A program made the translations under genes and the position numbers. Shown in pieces: positions 8,518 to 17,730 of a DNA stretch of 64,000 bases. Every line of letters begins with the position of its first letter. The first letter of the stretch is position 1. Under the pieces are notes generated by a model. That model saw only the letters and a program-made list of their open reading frames with translations. It made no database searches and was not told where the DNA came from. Origin of the DNA: Thalassoroseus pseudoceratinae (GTDB lineage: Bacteria; Planctomycetota; Planctomycetia; Planctomycetales; Planctomycetaceae); the NCBI RefSeq assembly GCF_011634775.1, contig NZ_JAALXT010000006.1, positions 65,001-129,000 of the forward strand, given 5' to 3'.

Positions 8518-8541
8518 CTCGCGGACTTTCCGGTCCGCGAG
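8518..8541. terminator. hairpin between convergent genes
   Basis: CTCGCGGAC (8518-8526) pairs perfectly with GTCCGCGAG (8533-8541) around a 6-nt loop, 4 nt after one stop codon and 29 nt from the opposite one. There is no U-run, so termination efficiency is uncertain. Confidence 0.5.
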
Positions 8542-8570
8542 AGATGAATCCGGTGCTGCCATAACCAAAC

Positions 8571-9065
8571 TTAGGCCGGTTGACGGGCGGCGATGGTTTC
8601 CAATGCCGACAACGTGTGGACCGAGGCCTCGCGGGCTTCGAGAATTGTGCGCCGGAAGACCTCAGGACGACTGACCCCCGACAACGTGAGCAGCTCTTTA
8701 CCGCCGTTGTCGCGAATCACCAAATCCGCAGCGTGAAAGAACGCTTGGCCGGATTGCTGATCGACATCAACTGAACCAATCTGCGACAACGCCGCTTCCC
8801 CATGCAGGTTTTGGCCAATCGCGGACCAGCTTTTGACGGCGTGCGTCGTCAACTCATACCGCTCGCCAAACGCTTTTTGCAGTAGGTACAACGTCGCTCC
8901 CAGCGGAGCCAACGGCAGACCGAAAATGATCGCCGAGATGTTGAGAAAGCCAATCCGGCAGCAATTCAAAAGCGAACCGATCAACCGTCCCAATCCCCCC
9001 GCCGCGATCGACGGATAAATCACGGTAATCGAAGTTTCGCCAGGTGTGGTGGTTGTCGTGGCCAT
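8571..9065 (-). CDS. small membrane protein, possibly PH-like
   Basis: 164 residues if translation starts at 9065 (MATTTTT...); an ATG at 9092 would add nine residues, and neither has a strong ribosome site. Residues about 20-70 contain one or two hydrophobic helices (GFLNISAIIFGLPLAPLGAT). The C-terminal half (YELTTHAVKSWSAIGQNLHGEAALSQIGSV and later) reads like the soluble beta domain of bacterial PH-type membrane proteins, with alternating polar and hydrophobic strands. The family call is tentative and no function is proposed. Confidence 0.6.
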   Translation of the reverse strand: MATTTTTPGETSITVIYPSIAAGGLGRLIGSLLNCCRIGFLNISAIIFGLPLAPLGATLYLLQKAFGERYELTTHAVKSWSAIGQNLHGEAALSQIGSVDVDQQSGQAFFHAADLVIRDNGGKELLTLSGVSRPEVFRRTILEAREASVHTLSALETIAARQPA

Positions 9066-9137
9066 GTGTGGAGTCCGCGAGAACAGTTCCATCGAAATGA
9101 TTCGGTGACGTATCCTAACGTGAGCTGCGTCGGGTTG

Positions 9138-10436
9138 CTAGCTTTCGGCGGTTTGAATCGGTGGAGATGCTTCGCCGAAATCGTGTCCGCTGCGGGCATG
9201 CACCATCACAAGCAGCAACGCCACGCCCATCAACGCCGCTCCGGTCCAGAACGGCAACGCCGCCGTCACCGCAAACAGCAGGTAACACACGCCGTGACCA
9301 ATGATCCGAGCCAACGCGCTGAGACTTTGGTTCAACCCAAGAATTCCACCCTGCTGCTGGGGATCGCTTCGTCGAGAAATCAATGACTGAATCGGAGCCG
9401 GCACAAACGCGATCCCCGATGCTTCCAGCAACGCTCCGATGATCAACATCGGGAACGAATGTGTGGCCGTCCCGATTGCCAAGATGATAAAGCCAATCAC
9501 CGCCGCGACTGTGCCCGCCGCCGAGAGTTTCGCTTCGGACACTCGTTTGGAGAGTTGTCGGACAAACCCTTGGGCAATGGCATTCACCAACCCCACGACG
9601 GCAAACATCATCACGACGACTTTGATATCATAGTTGAATCCGCCTTCGCTCTCCGGGCGTTGTAGCAAATACGCCATGATCGCCTCGAAGTTCGAAAACG
9701 CCAAGTTCGTGACGAACAACGTCATCAGCAGCCCAAACACGGTCGGCATTTTGACCGCCGTTTGCAGAGCTTGGATATCGAGCAGCTTGCTTTTCGCTTT
9801 GCTACTGCCAGCACCGAGCGTCTCGGGAAGTTTGAAGAAGGCGTAGATAAAGGCCATCGCCGACAACCCCGCCGCTGCGTAACCGGGAGCGGCACTGAGT
9901 CCATCCGATCCCGCGATATACATGGATGCCGCCGCGAGCAACGGTCCGAAGGTGAACCCCAACCCGAACGCTGCCCCGATGATCGCCATTCCTTTCGTAC
10001 GGGTTTCTTTCGTGGTTACGTCGGCGATGTAAGCCTGAGCGGTGGGAATCGTCGCCGCGAACAAACCGGCCCCGATCCGGCTGACGAACATCCAAGTCAG
10101 ATTCCGGGCCGCCGTTGCGTATCCGAAGATCGTGTAGAACACAACCGAACCGAACAACCCCATCAACAAAATCGGTCGTCGCCCGACTCGGTCGGATAGT
10201 CGCCCCCACAAAGGCGAGAACAAAAACTGCATCCCAGGGTGCGTAATCGCCAGAAGTGCCACCAAGTAAGTCCCGTTCTCGCCCGGAACCAACTCCTTCG
10301 CGTAAATGGCCACCAACGGGATGACCATGCCGAACCCCAGCAGATCGATAAACACCGTCAGAAACACCGCCAACAATGCCCCCTTCGCGGGAGCCGACAC
10401 GGATGACGACGCGGGCGGATCGGTTGGTGAACTCAT
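9138..10436 (-). CDS. MFS transporter, TetA/Bcr-like
   Basis: 432 residues, about 12 hydrophobic helices and the major facilitator motif A (GRLSDRVGRRPILL) in the loop after helix 2. The start LLGFGMVIPLVAIYAKEL and the spacing resemble the drug:H+ antiporter-1 group (tetracycline exporter-like). It is an inner-membrane proton-coupled exporter by family. The substrate cannot be told from sequence. No regulator gene is adjacent, and it is separated by 342 nt from the divergent DUF1559 gene. Confidence 0.9.
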   Translation of the reverse strand: MSSPTDPPASSSVSAPAKGALLAVFLTVFIDLLGFGMVIPLVAIYAKELVPGENGTYLVALLAITHPGMQFLFSPLWGRLSDRVGRRPILLMGLFGSVVFYTIFGYATAARNLTWMFVSRIGAGLFAATIPTAQAYIADVTTKETRTKGMAIIGAAFGLGFTFGPLLAAASMYIAGSDGLSAAPGYAAAGLSAMAFIYAFFKLPETLGAGSSKAKSKLLDIQALQTAVKMPTVFGLLMTLFVTNLAFSNFEAIMAYLLQRPESEGGFNYDIKVVVMMFAVVGLVNAIAQGFVRQLSKRVSEAKLSAAGTVAAVIGFIILAIGTATHSFPMLIIGALLEASGIAFVPAPIQSLISRRSDPQQQGGILGLNQSLSALARIIGHGVCYLLFAVTAALPFWTGAALMGVALLLVMVHARSGHDFGEASPPIQTAES

Positions 10437-10778
10437 AACAATTTATTCCAAGGAATCAGCGAGGCAAAACGAACCCGCAGGTTAATGCACACCATCCCGC
10501 ACGACAACCCGCCACAGCGATCAATCCGTGTCTGTACGGAACCGCCAGAAACTTTGCGTCCACTTCAACGTGTCCACTTACAAAAGATTCACAGCAAGCG
10601 TTCGCCCCATGATAAACGTGGTTTCACACGGACATCCGGCCTTACAGAATCACGAACAAGCAAACTTCGGGCAATCCTCATCTCACGTTCGGAAAACCTT
10701 CATCTTTATCTTTCTAATGTGAGCCCGTGAGCCAATTGTCGCTCAGATTCCGTACTTCTTGTCAGAAAGTTATCTCAG
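10437..10778. other. divergent spacer, no gene
   Basis: A 342-nt region between the MFS gene (minus) and the DUF1559 gene (plus). No convincing ORF, hairpin or RNA gene was seen. It must hold the promoters of both genes, but I could not pick a clear -35/-10 pair. Confidence 0.4.
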
Positions 10779-11795
10779 ATGTTTGGAAGTCGACAGACAC
10801 TTCGTCGTCGTGGTTTTACATTGATCGAGTTGCTGGTCGTGATCGCGATCATTGCAATTCTGATCGCCCTGTTGTTGCCCGCGGTGCAACAAGCTCGCGA
10901 AGCCGCTCGCCGCACCGAGTGCAAGAACAAACTCAAGCAAATTGGTATCGCACTGCACAACCACCATTCGAACAACAATTCCTTCCCGCCTGGAATTACC
11001 TCCGCGAACCCTGCGTCCACACTTTGGAATCTCGGTGGAATTCAAGAGCCGAGCTATCACGGTCCCAACTGGGCTTCCAACATTTTCGCCGAGATGGAAC
11101 AACCGGCCTTGGAAGCGGACATCGTCGAATGCGTCAAAACGTGGAACAACACCTCGGACTACTGCGAGTTCTTGCCATCGCGTTTGAGCACGTGGACCCC
11201 GAAAATGTACCTCTGCCCCAGTGCGGAACTCATCACCGCGCTCTACACCGGCTGGAATACCGACGAGCAATCGAAAGGTAACTACGCCGCCAACTATGGT
11301 TCCCACAACCTGTACTCGTTCAAGAACAAATCGACTGCGGGAATTTTTGGGATCGTCGAGGTGGATTCCACCGATGGTTTGGCAGAGATGGGTCGTGGCA
11401 AAGGAACTCGCTTCCGTGACGTCCGCGATGGGACATCGAACACCGTCATGATCAGTGAAGTAATCGGGTTGGATAGCACGAGCGACAGTCGCGGCGTGTG
11501 GTTCGGTGGCTGGATGGGTGCAACCGCATTCACCACTCACGACGGCCCCAACGCCAAAGACACCGACGTCGTCCCCGGTTGCGACAACAGTGCCGTCACG
11601 CCAGGTAGCGGCATGGGATGTACGGAGAACTACAGCGACGAGAACACCTGGGCGGCAGCACGAAGTGAGCACGCCGGCGGTGTGAACGCTGCCATGGCCG
11701 ACGGCAGCGTGCGATTCATTTCCGACACGATTGAACTCAGCGTTTGGCAAGCTCTCAGCACCCGTGCCGGTGCCGAAGTCATCGACGAGTTTTAA
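10779..11795 (+). CDS. DUF1559 prepilin-like protein (copy 1)
   Basis: 338 residues. The N-terminus is a type IV pilin/type II secretion pseudopilin signal, [13 protein letters not shown], with cleavage expected after Gly12, Glu at +5, and a long hydrophobic helix. It continues [27 protein letters not shown], which defines DUF1559, and ends with the family's [15 protein letters not shown] motif. These proteins are hugely expanded in planctomycetes and are thought to be surface fibre or secretion pseudopilin subunits; the role is not proven. It is followed after a 164-nt hairpin-bearing gap by a small lipoprotein gene, a pairing repeated at 32474-34013. Confidence 0.95.
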   Translation: MFGSRQTLRRRGFTLIELLVVIAIIAILIALLLPAVQQAREAARRTECKNKLKQIGIALHNHHSNNNSFPPGITSANPASTLWNLGGIQEPSYHGPNWASNIFAEMEQPALEADIVECVKTWNNTSDYCEFLPSRLSTWTPKMYLCPSAELITALYTGWNTDEQSKGNYAANYGSHNLYSFKNKSTAGIFGIVEVDSTDGLAEMGRGKGTRFRDVRDGTSNTVMISEVIGLDSTSDSRGVWFGGWMGATAFTTHDGPNAKDTDVVPGCDNSAVTPGSGMGCTENYSDENTWAAARSEHAGGVNAAMADGSVRFISDTIELSVWQALSTRAGAEVIDEF

Positions 11796-11849
11796 CCCCC
11801 GCCCGATGTCGTTTTGACGACCCACCCCCACTGACACCGACTTGAAGAC

Positions 11850-11888
11850 CAGGCAGTGAATCCACCCCCAGCGTGTATTCGCTGCCTG
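11850..11888 (+). other. intercistronic hairpin after DUF1559 gene
   Basis: CAGGCAG (11850-11856) pairs with CTGCCTG (11882-11888), extended inward by GAAT/ATTC. It lies between the DUF1559 stop and the lipoprotein start and is not followed by a U-run. It may stabilise the upstream mRNA or attenuate the downstream gene. A comparable hairpin sits at the same place in the second DUF1559 pair. Confidence 0.5.
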
Positions 11889-11959
11889 TGACTCGGTGTA
11901 CGCATCCTTACAACACGAGCCACTGAACTGGCTCCCGTTCCTTCCATCAGGTTACCCCA

Positions 11960-12367
11960 ATGACGAAATTCGTCCCCTGCACTGCTCTTGCTAGTCTTTG
12001 CTCAATCTGTGTTTGTCTGCTAGCGGGTTGCGGCGGTCAGCCATCTGGACCACCAGAGACCACCCCCGAAAGCGAAATTCGGAACAAGGTCAACTCCGTC
12101 CCCGACATGGCGATGATGCCAAAGGAGTTTGCGAAACTCTTCGTCGATAACAAACCACCCGAAGGAGCCACTCCCAAGAACTATGCTCCGCTAACCTGCG
12201 AAGCGAAATCCATCGTGATCGAAGACGACACAGCGACTGTTCAGGTTGCCATCTCCAAGACTGGCAACGAAGCAGCAAACCCAGAATCCGCCCCGACCGC
12301 CGAATGGATCTTGGTGAAACAAGGCGAGAACTGGAAAATCAAAACCGCCCCCCTGCCCGCTTCGTAA
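11960..12367 (+). CDS. small lipoprotein downstream of DUF1559
   Basis: 135 residues with a signal peptide and lipobox (LLAGC; lipidated Cys at about residue 24) followed by a Gly/Pro/Ser linker. The rest is a small domain ending WILVKQGENWKIKTAP, reminiscent of the NTF2/DUF4878-type fold in which a final 'W-K-V/I' strand is typical; this is a weak resemblance. AGG lies 10-12 nt before the ATG. It probably forms an operon with the DUF1559 gene. Function unknown. Confidence 0.8.
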   Translation: MTKFVPCTALASLCSICVCLLAGCGGQPSGPPETTPESEIRNKVNSVPDMAMMPKEFAKLFVDNKPPEGATPKNYAPLTCEAKSIVIEDDTATVQVAISKTGNEAANPESAPTAEWILVKQGENWKIKTAPLPAS

Positions 12368-12488
12368 AGACGCTTTCAAAAACATTTTCGAAACCGAAAC
12401 TGTAGTATCGAGGTAAACACAATCATCAACAAGTGACTTGCCACCTTGTCTACTTGTCTCCACATCAACCGAATAAGCGATTCCCACC

Positions 12489-13451
12489 ATGATAGGACAG
12501 TTTCGATCGAGCTTGGCAATCGTTGTTGTGGCGTTGATGACGACAGTTTCTTACGGGCAAGACAATGCAATCCAAGAGTTACGATTGGAACCGGTCGACC
12601 GACTTCGAGACCGAACCGTCCCAATCAAAGTCTATCACTCAAACTCAGAACGCCCGCAACCGGTGATCCTCTTTTCGCATGGACTCGGCGGTTCCCGCGA
12701 GAACAATCCCTATCTGGGAAACTATTGGGCGGCGAATGGTTATGTCGCGGTCTTTATGCAGCATCCGGGAAGTGATGACGACGTCTGGAAGTCCGCTAAA
12801 CTAGGCAAACGGTTCCAAGCTCTGAAAGCGGCGGCTAGCACGCAAACAGCGTTGCTTCGATTCGCCGATATTCCATTCGTTATCGACCAACTCGAAATCT
12901 GGAACGCGAAGTCCGGGCATCCGCTTAACGGTAAACTCGATCTCGAACACATCGGCATGAGCGGTCATAGTTATGGAGCCGTCACAACACTAGCGGTCGC
13001 CGGACGCAAGTTCCCATTCAATCAGAACTTTGCCGAAACGAGAATCGACGCCTTCCTAGCAATGAGTCCGCAACCAGGCAAAGGCACGCAAACCGCCAAG
13101 ACATTCGGACATCTGACGCAGCCAATTCTCTGCATGACAGGCACCAAAGACGGCAGCCCCATCGACCCTACTTTGAAACCGGCAACACGTCGCGAAGTTT
13201 ACACAAGCTTACCAGCCGGTGATAAATATCAGTTAGTCCTCCACGACGCGGAACACTCGGCTTTCGGCGAAGGCGGACGTTTGCTCCGTCGACGACAACA
13301 CCCCGAACATCACCCCGCCATTCAGCAAATTAGTCTTCACTTCTGGAACGCTTACCTTAAAGACAATGCCAAGTCTCGAAAATGGTTGCAATCGAATCAG
13401 CCCATCACAACAACGAAGCTCGACGAACAAGACATTTGGGAATGGAAGTAG
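12489..13451 (+). CDS. secreted alpha/beta hydrolase (PAF-AH/dienelactone hydrolase-like)
   Basis: 320 residues with an N-terminal signal peptide (cut near VSYG|QD, residue 23). The alpha/beta hydrolase pieces are visible: oxyanion strand VILFSHGLGGS, nucleophile elbow GHSYGA (Ser161), acid candidate in TGTKDGSP and His in HDAEHSAFGE. The long loop and overall length fit the platelet-activating-factor acetylhydrolase/chlorophyllase-like group. It probably acts on an ester in the periplasm or outside the cell; the substrate is unknown. A decayed lipoprotein fragment follows directly. Confidence 0.85.
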   Translation: MIGQFRSSLAIVVVALMTTVSYGQDNAIQELRLEPVDRLRDRTVPIKVYHSNSERPQPVILFSHGLGGSRENNPYLGNYWAANGYVAVFMQHPGSDDDVWKSAKLGKRFQALKAAASTQTALLRFADIPFVIDQLEIWNAKSGHPLNGKLDLEHIGMSGHSYGAVTTLAVAGRKFPFNQNFAETRIDAFLAMSPQPGKGTQTAKTFGHLTQPILCMTGTKDGSPIDPTLKPATRREVYTSLPAGDKYQLVLHDAEHSAFGEGGRLLRRRQHPEHHPAIQQISLHFWNAYLKDNAKSRKWLQSNQPITTTKLDEQDIWEWK

Positions 13452-13475
13452 CGAGAAATCGGTTTCCATGAACCG

Positions 13476-13751
13476 GTGACTTCCCAAAGACATCCGATTT
13501 CATGCAGACCAATGTCTAGTTCGATCCCAATCGACGACACCGGACGTTTCGTATTGGCGACGCCGCCGAAAACCGGCATCTACACCGTGACCTTGACACC
13601 ACCAGAGCCAAAGCAGTTACCGCCGGGAAGCCCATCACAGAAACCGGATGAATTTCCCGTACCGCGAAAGTATCAAGACCTGTCCATGTCCAACCTCACA
13701 AAAGAGATCACCACCGGGAAAAACAATCTGGAGGTTGTCATTCCCGAATAG
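13476..13751 (+). pseudogene. remnant of a carboxypeptidase-regulatory-like lipoprotein
   Basis: An open frame of 91 codons whose product lacks a signal peptide but matches only the C-terminal end of the small Ig-like lipoproteins that follow DUF1559 genes (compare 33564-34013). It has DDTGRFVLATPPKTGIYTVTL, VPRKYQDLSMSNLTKEI and a final strand NNLEVVIPE. The N-terminal lipobox and first beta strands are missing and no ribosome site precedes the first ATG. It looks like a truncated leftover from a deletion or rearrangement, though a short expressed protein cannot be excluded. Confidence 0.6.
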
Positions 13752-13853
13752 GAACCCTCATACCGACTCGACTCAGAAGACTCAGACCATTCGTCATGTG
13801 ACAGCTCAGGTTTTCAGCGCAATGCTTAATCACCTGAGCTTTCACAGTTAGTT

Positions 13854-15188
13854 CTATAGTCCTTTGACTTGCCAGCCTTCGCGATAGTCTTGTTTGACGT
13901 AGCTGTTTGCCTCATCGGAGTTGATGAAGCGGAGTTCTTGGGAGTCCCATTTCAGTTCCTGGGAACCGACACGCGAAGCCACGACTCCGAGCAGCACGGT
14001 CTCGGTGAGGGGGCCTGCATAGTCGAAACTGCTGTTGGGGGTGCTGCCGGTTTTAATGCCGTTGACCCATTCTTCGTAGTGATTCAATCCAGGGATCTCC
14101 TGGAGGCTCACTGGTGCGGCGGAGTAGACCTGCGGAGTTCCACCATGCGGGCACAAGAGCGTCCGGTCTTCACCGATCATCAACACGCCGTTTGATGGCA
14201 ACTTGGTACCTGGCGGCAAGTGAGAACCTTCAATGCTAGGTAGTCGACCGCCATCGTACCAAGTCATTTCGAAGGTGTCTTCGGCGGTGTGGCGTGTGCC
14301 ACCGAAGCGGTAACGGATGGTTTCTTCCTTTGGGAAGGTTTCCGCGTTTGGAGTCGGCCCGTCATACTGAACCGAGAGTGCCGGTCCCAGTCCGAGTGAC
14401 CACACGACCGGATCGATGATATGACACCCCATATCTCCCAATGCCCCCGCACCGAAGTCGTACCAACCTCGCCATTTGAACGGATGGTAGACATTCTTCA
14501 CATAAGGCCGTTCGGGAGCCACTCCCAACCAGGCATCCCAATCCAACCCTTTTGGCACAGGGTCCGAACCTTGGGGGCGATCGATGCCCTGCGGCCAAAC
14601 TGGTCGGTTGGACCATGTATGGGCGACCTTCACTTTCCCAAGCACGCCACCTTGCACCCAATGGGCCAGCGTACGATAACCGGAACCACTGTGGTTCTGG
14701 TTCCCCATTTGGGTTGAGACGCCTGCCTCCGCCGCCGCATTCGTCAGAGCGCGGGCCTCGTGAATGGTTCGCGTGAGCGGTTTCTGTGTGTACGTCGCGA
14801 TGCCATGCTGCAACGCCGTCATCGTGATGGGGGCGTGCATGTGATCAGGTGTGCTGACGGTGACGGCGTCGATGTTGCCGGCTTCTTTGTCGAAGAGCTT
14901 CCGCCAATCGCTGTAGCGTCGGGCTTTCGGCCATTTCTCGACTGCTTTGGCAAATCCCCCGCGACGCGTTGTGTTCGTGTCGACATCGCAGAACGCAACA
15001 ACATCACAGAACGCCGCCGCTCCGTTGAGATCCGACCACCCCTTCCCGCCCACACCAACGGCGGCCAACCGGACCCGCCCATTCGGAGCCGCCGACTGGA
15101 GAATCGCGGGTGCCGCTAACGGAAGCGTCAACCCGGCGGCCGTTGAGGCGAGAAATTCACGTCGATCGAGTCGGGGATGTTGGGTCAT
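13854..15188 (-). CDS. Tat-exported Gfo/Idh/MocA oxidoreductase
   Basis: 444 residues. A twin-arginine signal (RREFLASTAAGLTLPLAAPA) is followed by a Rossmann domain (LAAVGVGGKGWSDL) and then TYTQKPLTRTIHEARAL, where family members have the active-site 'EKP'; here Glu is Gln, as in many Tat-type planctomycetal relatives. MGNQNHSGSGYRTLAHWV and the C-terminal substrate domain complete the match. These enzymes oxidise or reduce sugar or inositol derivatives with NAD(P), sometimes with tightly bound cofactor in exported forms. The gene is alone; the substrate is unknown. Confidence 0.9.
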   Translation of the reverse strand: MTQHPRLDRREFLASTAAGLTLPLAAPAILQSAAPNGRVRLAAVGVGGKGWSDLNGAAAFCDVVAFCDVDTNTTRRGGFAKAVEKWPKARRYSDWRKLFDKEAGNIDAVTVSTPDHMHAPITMTALQHGIATYTQKPLTRTIHEARALTNAAAEAGVSTQMGNQNHSGSGYRTLAHWVQGGVLGKVKVAHTWSNRPVWPQGIDRPQGSDPVPKGLDWDAWLGVAPERPYVKNVYHPFKWRGWYDFGAGALGDMGCHIIDPVVWSLGLGPALSVQYDGPTPNAETFPKEETIRYRFGGTRHTAEDTFEMTWYDGGRLPSIEGSHLPPGTKLPSNGVLMIGEDRTLLCPHGGTPQVYSAAPVSLQEIPGLNHYEEWVNGIKTGSTPNSSFDYAGPLTETVLLGVVASRVGSQELKWDSQELRFINSDEANSYVKQDYREGWQVKGL

Positions 15189-15475
15189 TGGTCATACTCC
15201 AAAAAATCCATCAGGAAGACGAGCGATCCAACCACGCTGAATCGACGAATTCCAGAGCAATCAATGCACGTTTGCGAGTGTGGAGGTCGCAAATTCCCGG
15301 ATCGTCAGTTCAGGTTGGGAGCAACGTGTGTCATCCTAACCGTTTCGCGGTTGAAACTTCCACCAACGCATCAACGAGAACTGTTTCTCATCGGCAAATC
15401 GGGCTGCGTCTCGATTCGCGTCTGGCAATTTGTTATGACCGTTGAGAAACACACTCCTTCCGCCCCTAGAGATCC

Positions 15476-16651
15476 ATGACCGATTCCGCCCCCCAACTTG
15501 ACCTTATCGCCACTATGCCGTTCGGTTTGGAATCCGTTGTCGGACGTGAGTTGGCTGCCCTGGGGTACACCGAGCAAACCACCAGCGATGGTCGCGTGCA
15601 ATTCCAGGGCGATTGGTCGGCGGTTTGCCGATCGAATGTGTGGTTGCGAAGTGCCGACCGCGTCTTGTGGAAGATCGCCGAGTTCCACGCGGACGACTTC
15701 GACACGCTATTCGAAATCACCACGCTGCAAGATTGGCCGAACATTCTGGGCAAGACGGCGGCGTTTCCGGTGCGAGCGAAAAGCGTCCGGTCACAGTTGC
15801 ATCATACGCCGACGATTCAATCCATGGTCAAGAAGTCGATTGTCGAATCATTGCAACGTCGCTTCGGAGGCAATTGGTTCGATGAAACCGGACCGGCCTA
15901 CGAAATTGATGTATCGATCCTCAAAGACAAAGTGACGTTGGCGATCAACACCACCGGTCCCAGCTTGCACAAACGTGGATACCGAACTTTGGTCGGAAGT
16001 GCTCCGTTGAAAGAAACGTTGGCAGCTGCGTTGGTGCAATTGAGTTTCTGGAACCGTGAGCGACCGCTGATCGACCCGTTTTGCGGTTCCGGCACGATCG
16101 CCATTGAAGCCGCGATGATCGGGTTGAATCGTGCTCCGGGAATGCATCGGGAATTTGCCTGCGAAACCTGGCCGCAAATCGCATCCGAGATTTGGACAGA
16201 CGTTCGCGAGGACGCGAAATCTCAGGAAGTCGAAAAGTTGGCCCATCCGATTTTGGCCACCGACATCGACACACGAGCAATTCAGTTGGCTCGCACTCAC
16301 GCTGCAGCCGCCGGAATCGAAGACGCCATTCACTTCGAACGCAAACCGTTTGCCGAACTGCAAACCTCGAGAGAATACGGGTGCATCATCACCAACCCAC
16401 CCTACGGCGAACGCTCGAGTTCCCAACGCCAAGCCGAAGCGACATACCGCCAAATGCCCAAGGTGTTTGAATCGCTGCCGACATGGTCCTTCTACGTGTT
16501 GGCATCGAACCCGAAGTTTGAGCAATTGATCAATCGAAAAGCCGACCGGCGACGGAAGTTGTACAACGGTCGGTTGGCATGCACATATTATCAATTTCAC
16601 GGTCCGCGCCCGCCCCGTGCCGTCCCGGCTCCAGCCAAGGAACCTACCTGA
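15476..16651 (+). CDS. THUMP-domain RNA methyltransferase (RlmL-like)
   Basis: 391 residues. An N-terminal ferredoxin-like/THUMP region (about 1-165; MPFGLESVVGRELAALGY) binds RNA. A Rossmann methyltransferase domain follows, with the SAM motif DPFCGSGTIAIEAAM (about 202-216) and the catalytic NPPYGER typical of N2-guanine methyltransferases such as RlmL, which modifies G2445 of 23S rRNA. E. coli RlmKL is a longer fusion; the present protein has only the RlmL part, as in most bacteria. The stop codon overlaps the start of the next gene by one base (TGATG). Confidence 0.88.
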   Translation: MTDSAPQLDLIATMPFGLESVVGRELAALGYTEQTTSDGRVQFQGDWSAVCRSNVWLRSADRVLWKIAEFHADDFDTLFEITTLQDWPNILGKTAAFPVRAKSVRSQLHHTPTIQSMVKKSIVESLQRRFGGNWFDETGPAYEIDVSILKDKVTLAINTTGPSLHKRGYRTLVGSAPLKETLAAALVQLSFWNRERPLIDPFCGSGTIAIEAAMIGLNRAPGMHREFACETWPQIASEIWTDVREDAKSQEVEKLAHPILATDIDTRAIQLARTHAAAAGIEDAIHFERKPFAELQTSREYGCIITNPPYGERSSSQRQAEATYRQMPKVFESLPTWSFYVLASNPKFEQLINRKADRRRKLYNGRLACTYYQFHGPRPPRAVPAPAKEPT

Positions 16652-17721
16652 TGATTGTTCGTGTACTGTTTCTTCCAGCACTGTTGGTGCTGCTGAATCT
16701 CATCTCGGTGAGCGAGGTCGTTCGGGCTGACGATGCACCGCTGAGCCGAATCGCATTTGGGTCCTGTGCGAAGCAAGAAAACCCCCAACCGATTTGGAAC
16801 GGCATTCAGGTCAGCAATCCACAATTGTTTCTGTTCATCGGTGACAACATCTACGGTGACACACGGGACATGGCCGCGTTGAAAGCGAAGTGGGCCAAGC
16901 TCGGGGCTCAATCGGGGTATCAGAAACTCAAGTCGAGTGTGCCGATCTTGGCGACATGGGACGACCACGATTACGGCGAAAACGACGCGGGCAGCGAATA
17001 CCCCAAAAAGGTAGAATCGCAGAGAATCTTCCTCGACTTCTTCGAAGAACCCGCCGACTCCCCAAGACGCAAACGCGAAGGAGTGTATCTGGCGAAGATG
17101 TTCGGCCCGGAAGACAAACGCGTGCAGGTGTTGCTTCTGGACACCCGCTACTTTCGCAGCCCACTCATCCCCAAACGCTGGCAAACCGAACCGGGTTCGG
17201 GCGAGCACGGCGTGTATCTACCAAACACCAATGCCGATGCGACCATGCTCGGTGAGACGCAATGGAAGTGGTTGGAAGCGGAGCTGAAAAAACCCGCCAA
17301 GGTGCGAATCATTGCGTCCAGCATTCAAGTCGTGGCGGACCAACACGGCTGGGAAAAATGGGGACTCATGCCCCACGAACGTCAGCGGTTATTCGATCTG
17401 ATTCGGAAGACGAAAGCGAACGGTGTTATCTTCGTCAGTGGAGACCGGCATCACGCGGAAATTTCCCGACTACCGGCCGAGGTCGTTGGATATCCCATCT
17501 ATGATGTGACCTCGAGCAGTTTGAACCAGCCCAGCAAATGGCGGAACGAATTGAACGAACACCGTGTTGGTGTAGTGTACAATCCGGAAAACTTTGGCAC
17601 GATTCACATTGACTGGCAGACCGCAGACCCAACAATTCGTCTGCAAGTTCGCGGCATGCAGAACGATGTTGTCCTGCAAGCCAAAACATCACTCAGTGAA
17701 CTTCAACCCCCTGCGGATTAA
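16651..17721 (+). CDS. PhoD-like phosphatase
   Basis: 356 residues from the ATG that overlaps the previous stop codon; a start at 16579 would run inside the methyltransferase gene. A signal peptide (residues 1-25, ending VVRA|DD) shows export. Metal-site motifs of the PhoD/metallophosphatase fold are present: FGSCAKQ, FIGDNIYGD, ATWDDHDYGENDAG and SGDRHHAEIS. PhoD enzymes are Ca/Fe-dependent phosphomonoesterases or phosphodiesterases. This short member without the N-terminal Ig-like domain resembles the group annotated 'alkaline phosphatase D family'. Possible operon with the methyltransferase upstream. Confidence 0.88.
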   Translation: MIVRVLFLPALLVLLNLISVSEVVRADDAPLSRIAFGSCAKQENPQPIWNGIQVSNPQLFLFIGDNIYGDTRDMAALKAKWAKLGAQSGYQKLKSSVPILATWDDHDYGENDAGSEYPKKVESQRIFLDFFEEPADSPRRKREGVYLAKMFGPEDKRVQVLLLDTRYFRSPLIPKRWQTEPGSGEHGVYLPNTNADATMLGETQWKWLEAELKKPAKVRIIASSIQVVADQHGWEKWGLMPHERQRLFDLIRKTKANGVIFVSGDRHHAEISRLPAEVVGYPIYDVTSSSLNQPSKWRNELNEHRVGVVYNPENFGTIHIDWQTADPTIRLQVRGMQNDVVLQAKTSLSELQPPAD

Positions 17722-17730
17722 GCCACACCC

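Noticed and set aside
10770-11837. A 355-codon open frame opposite the DUF1559 gene
   Set aside because: Codon-bias artefact; the DUF1559 motifs on the plus strand are unmistakable.
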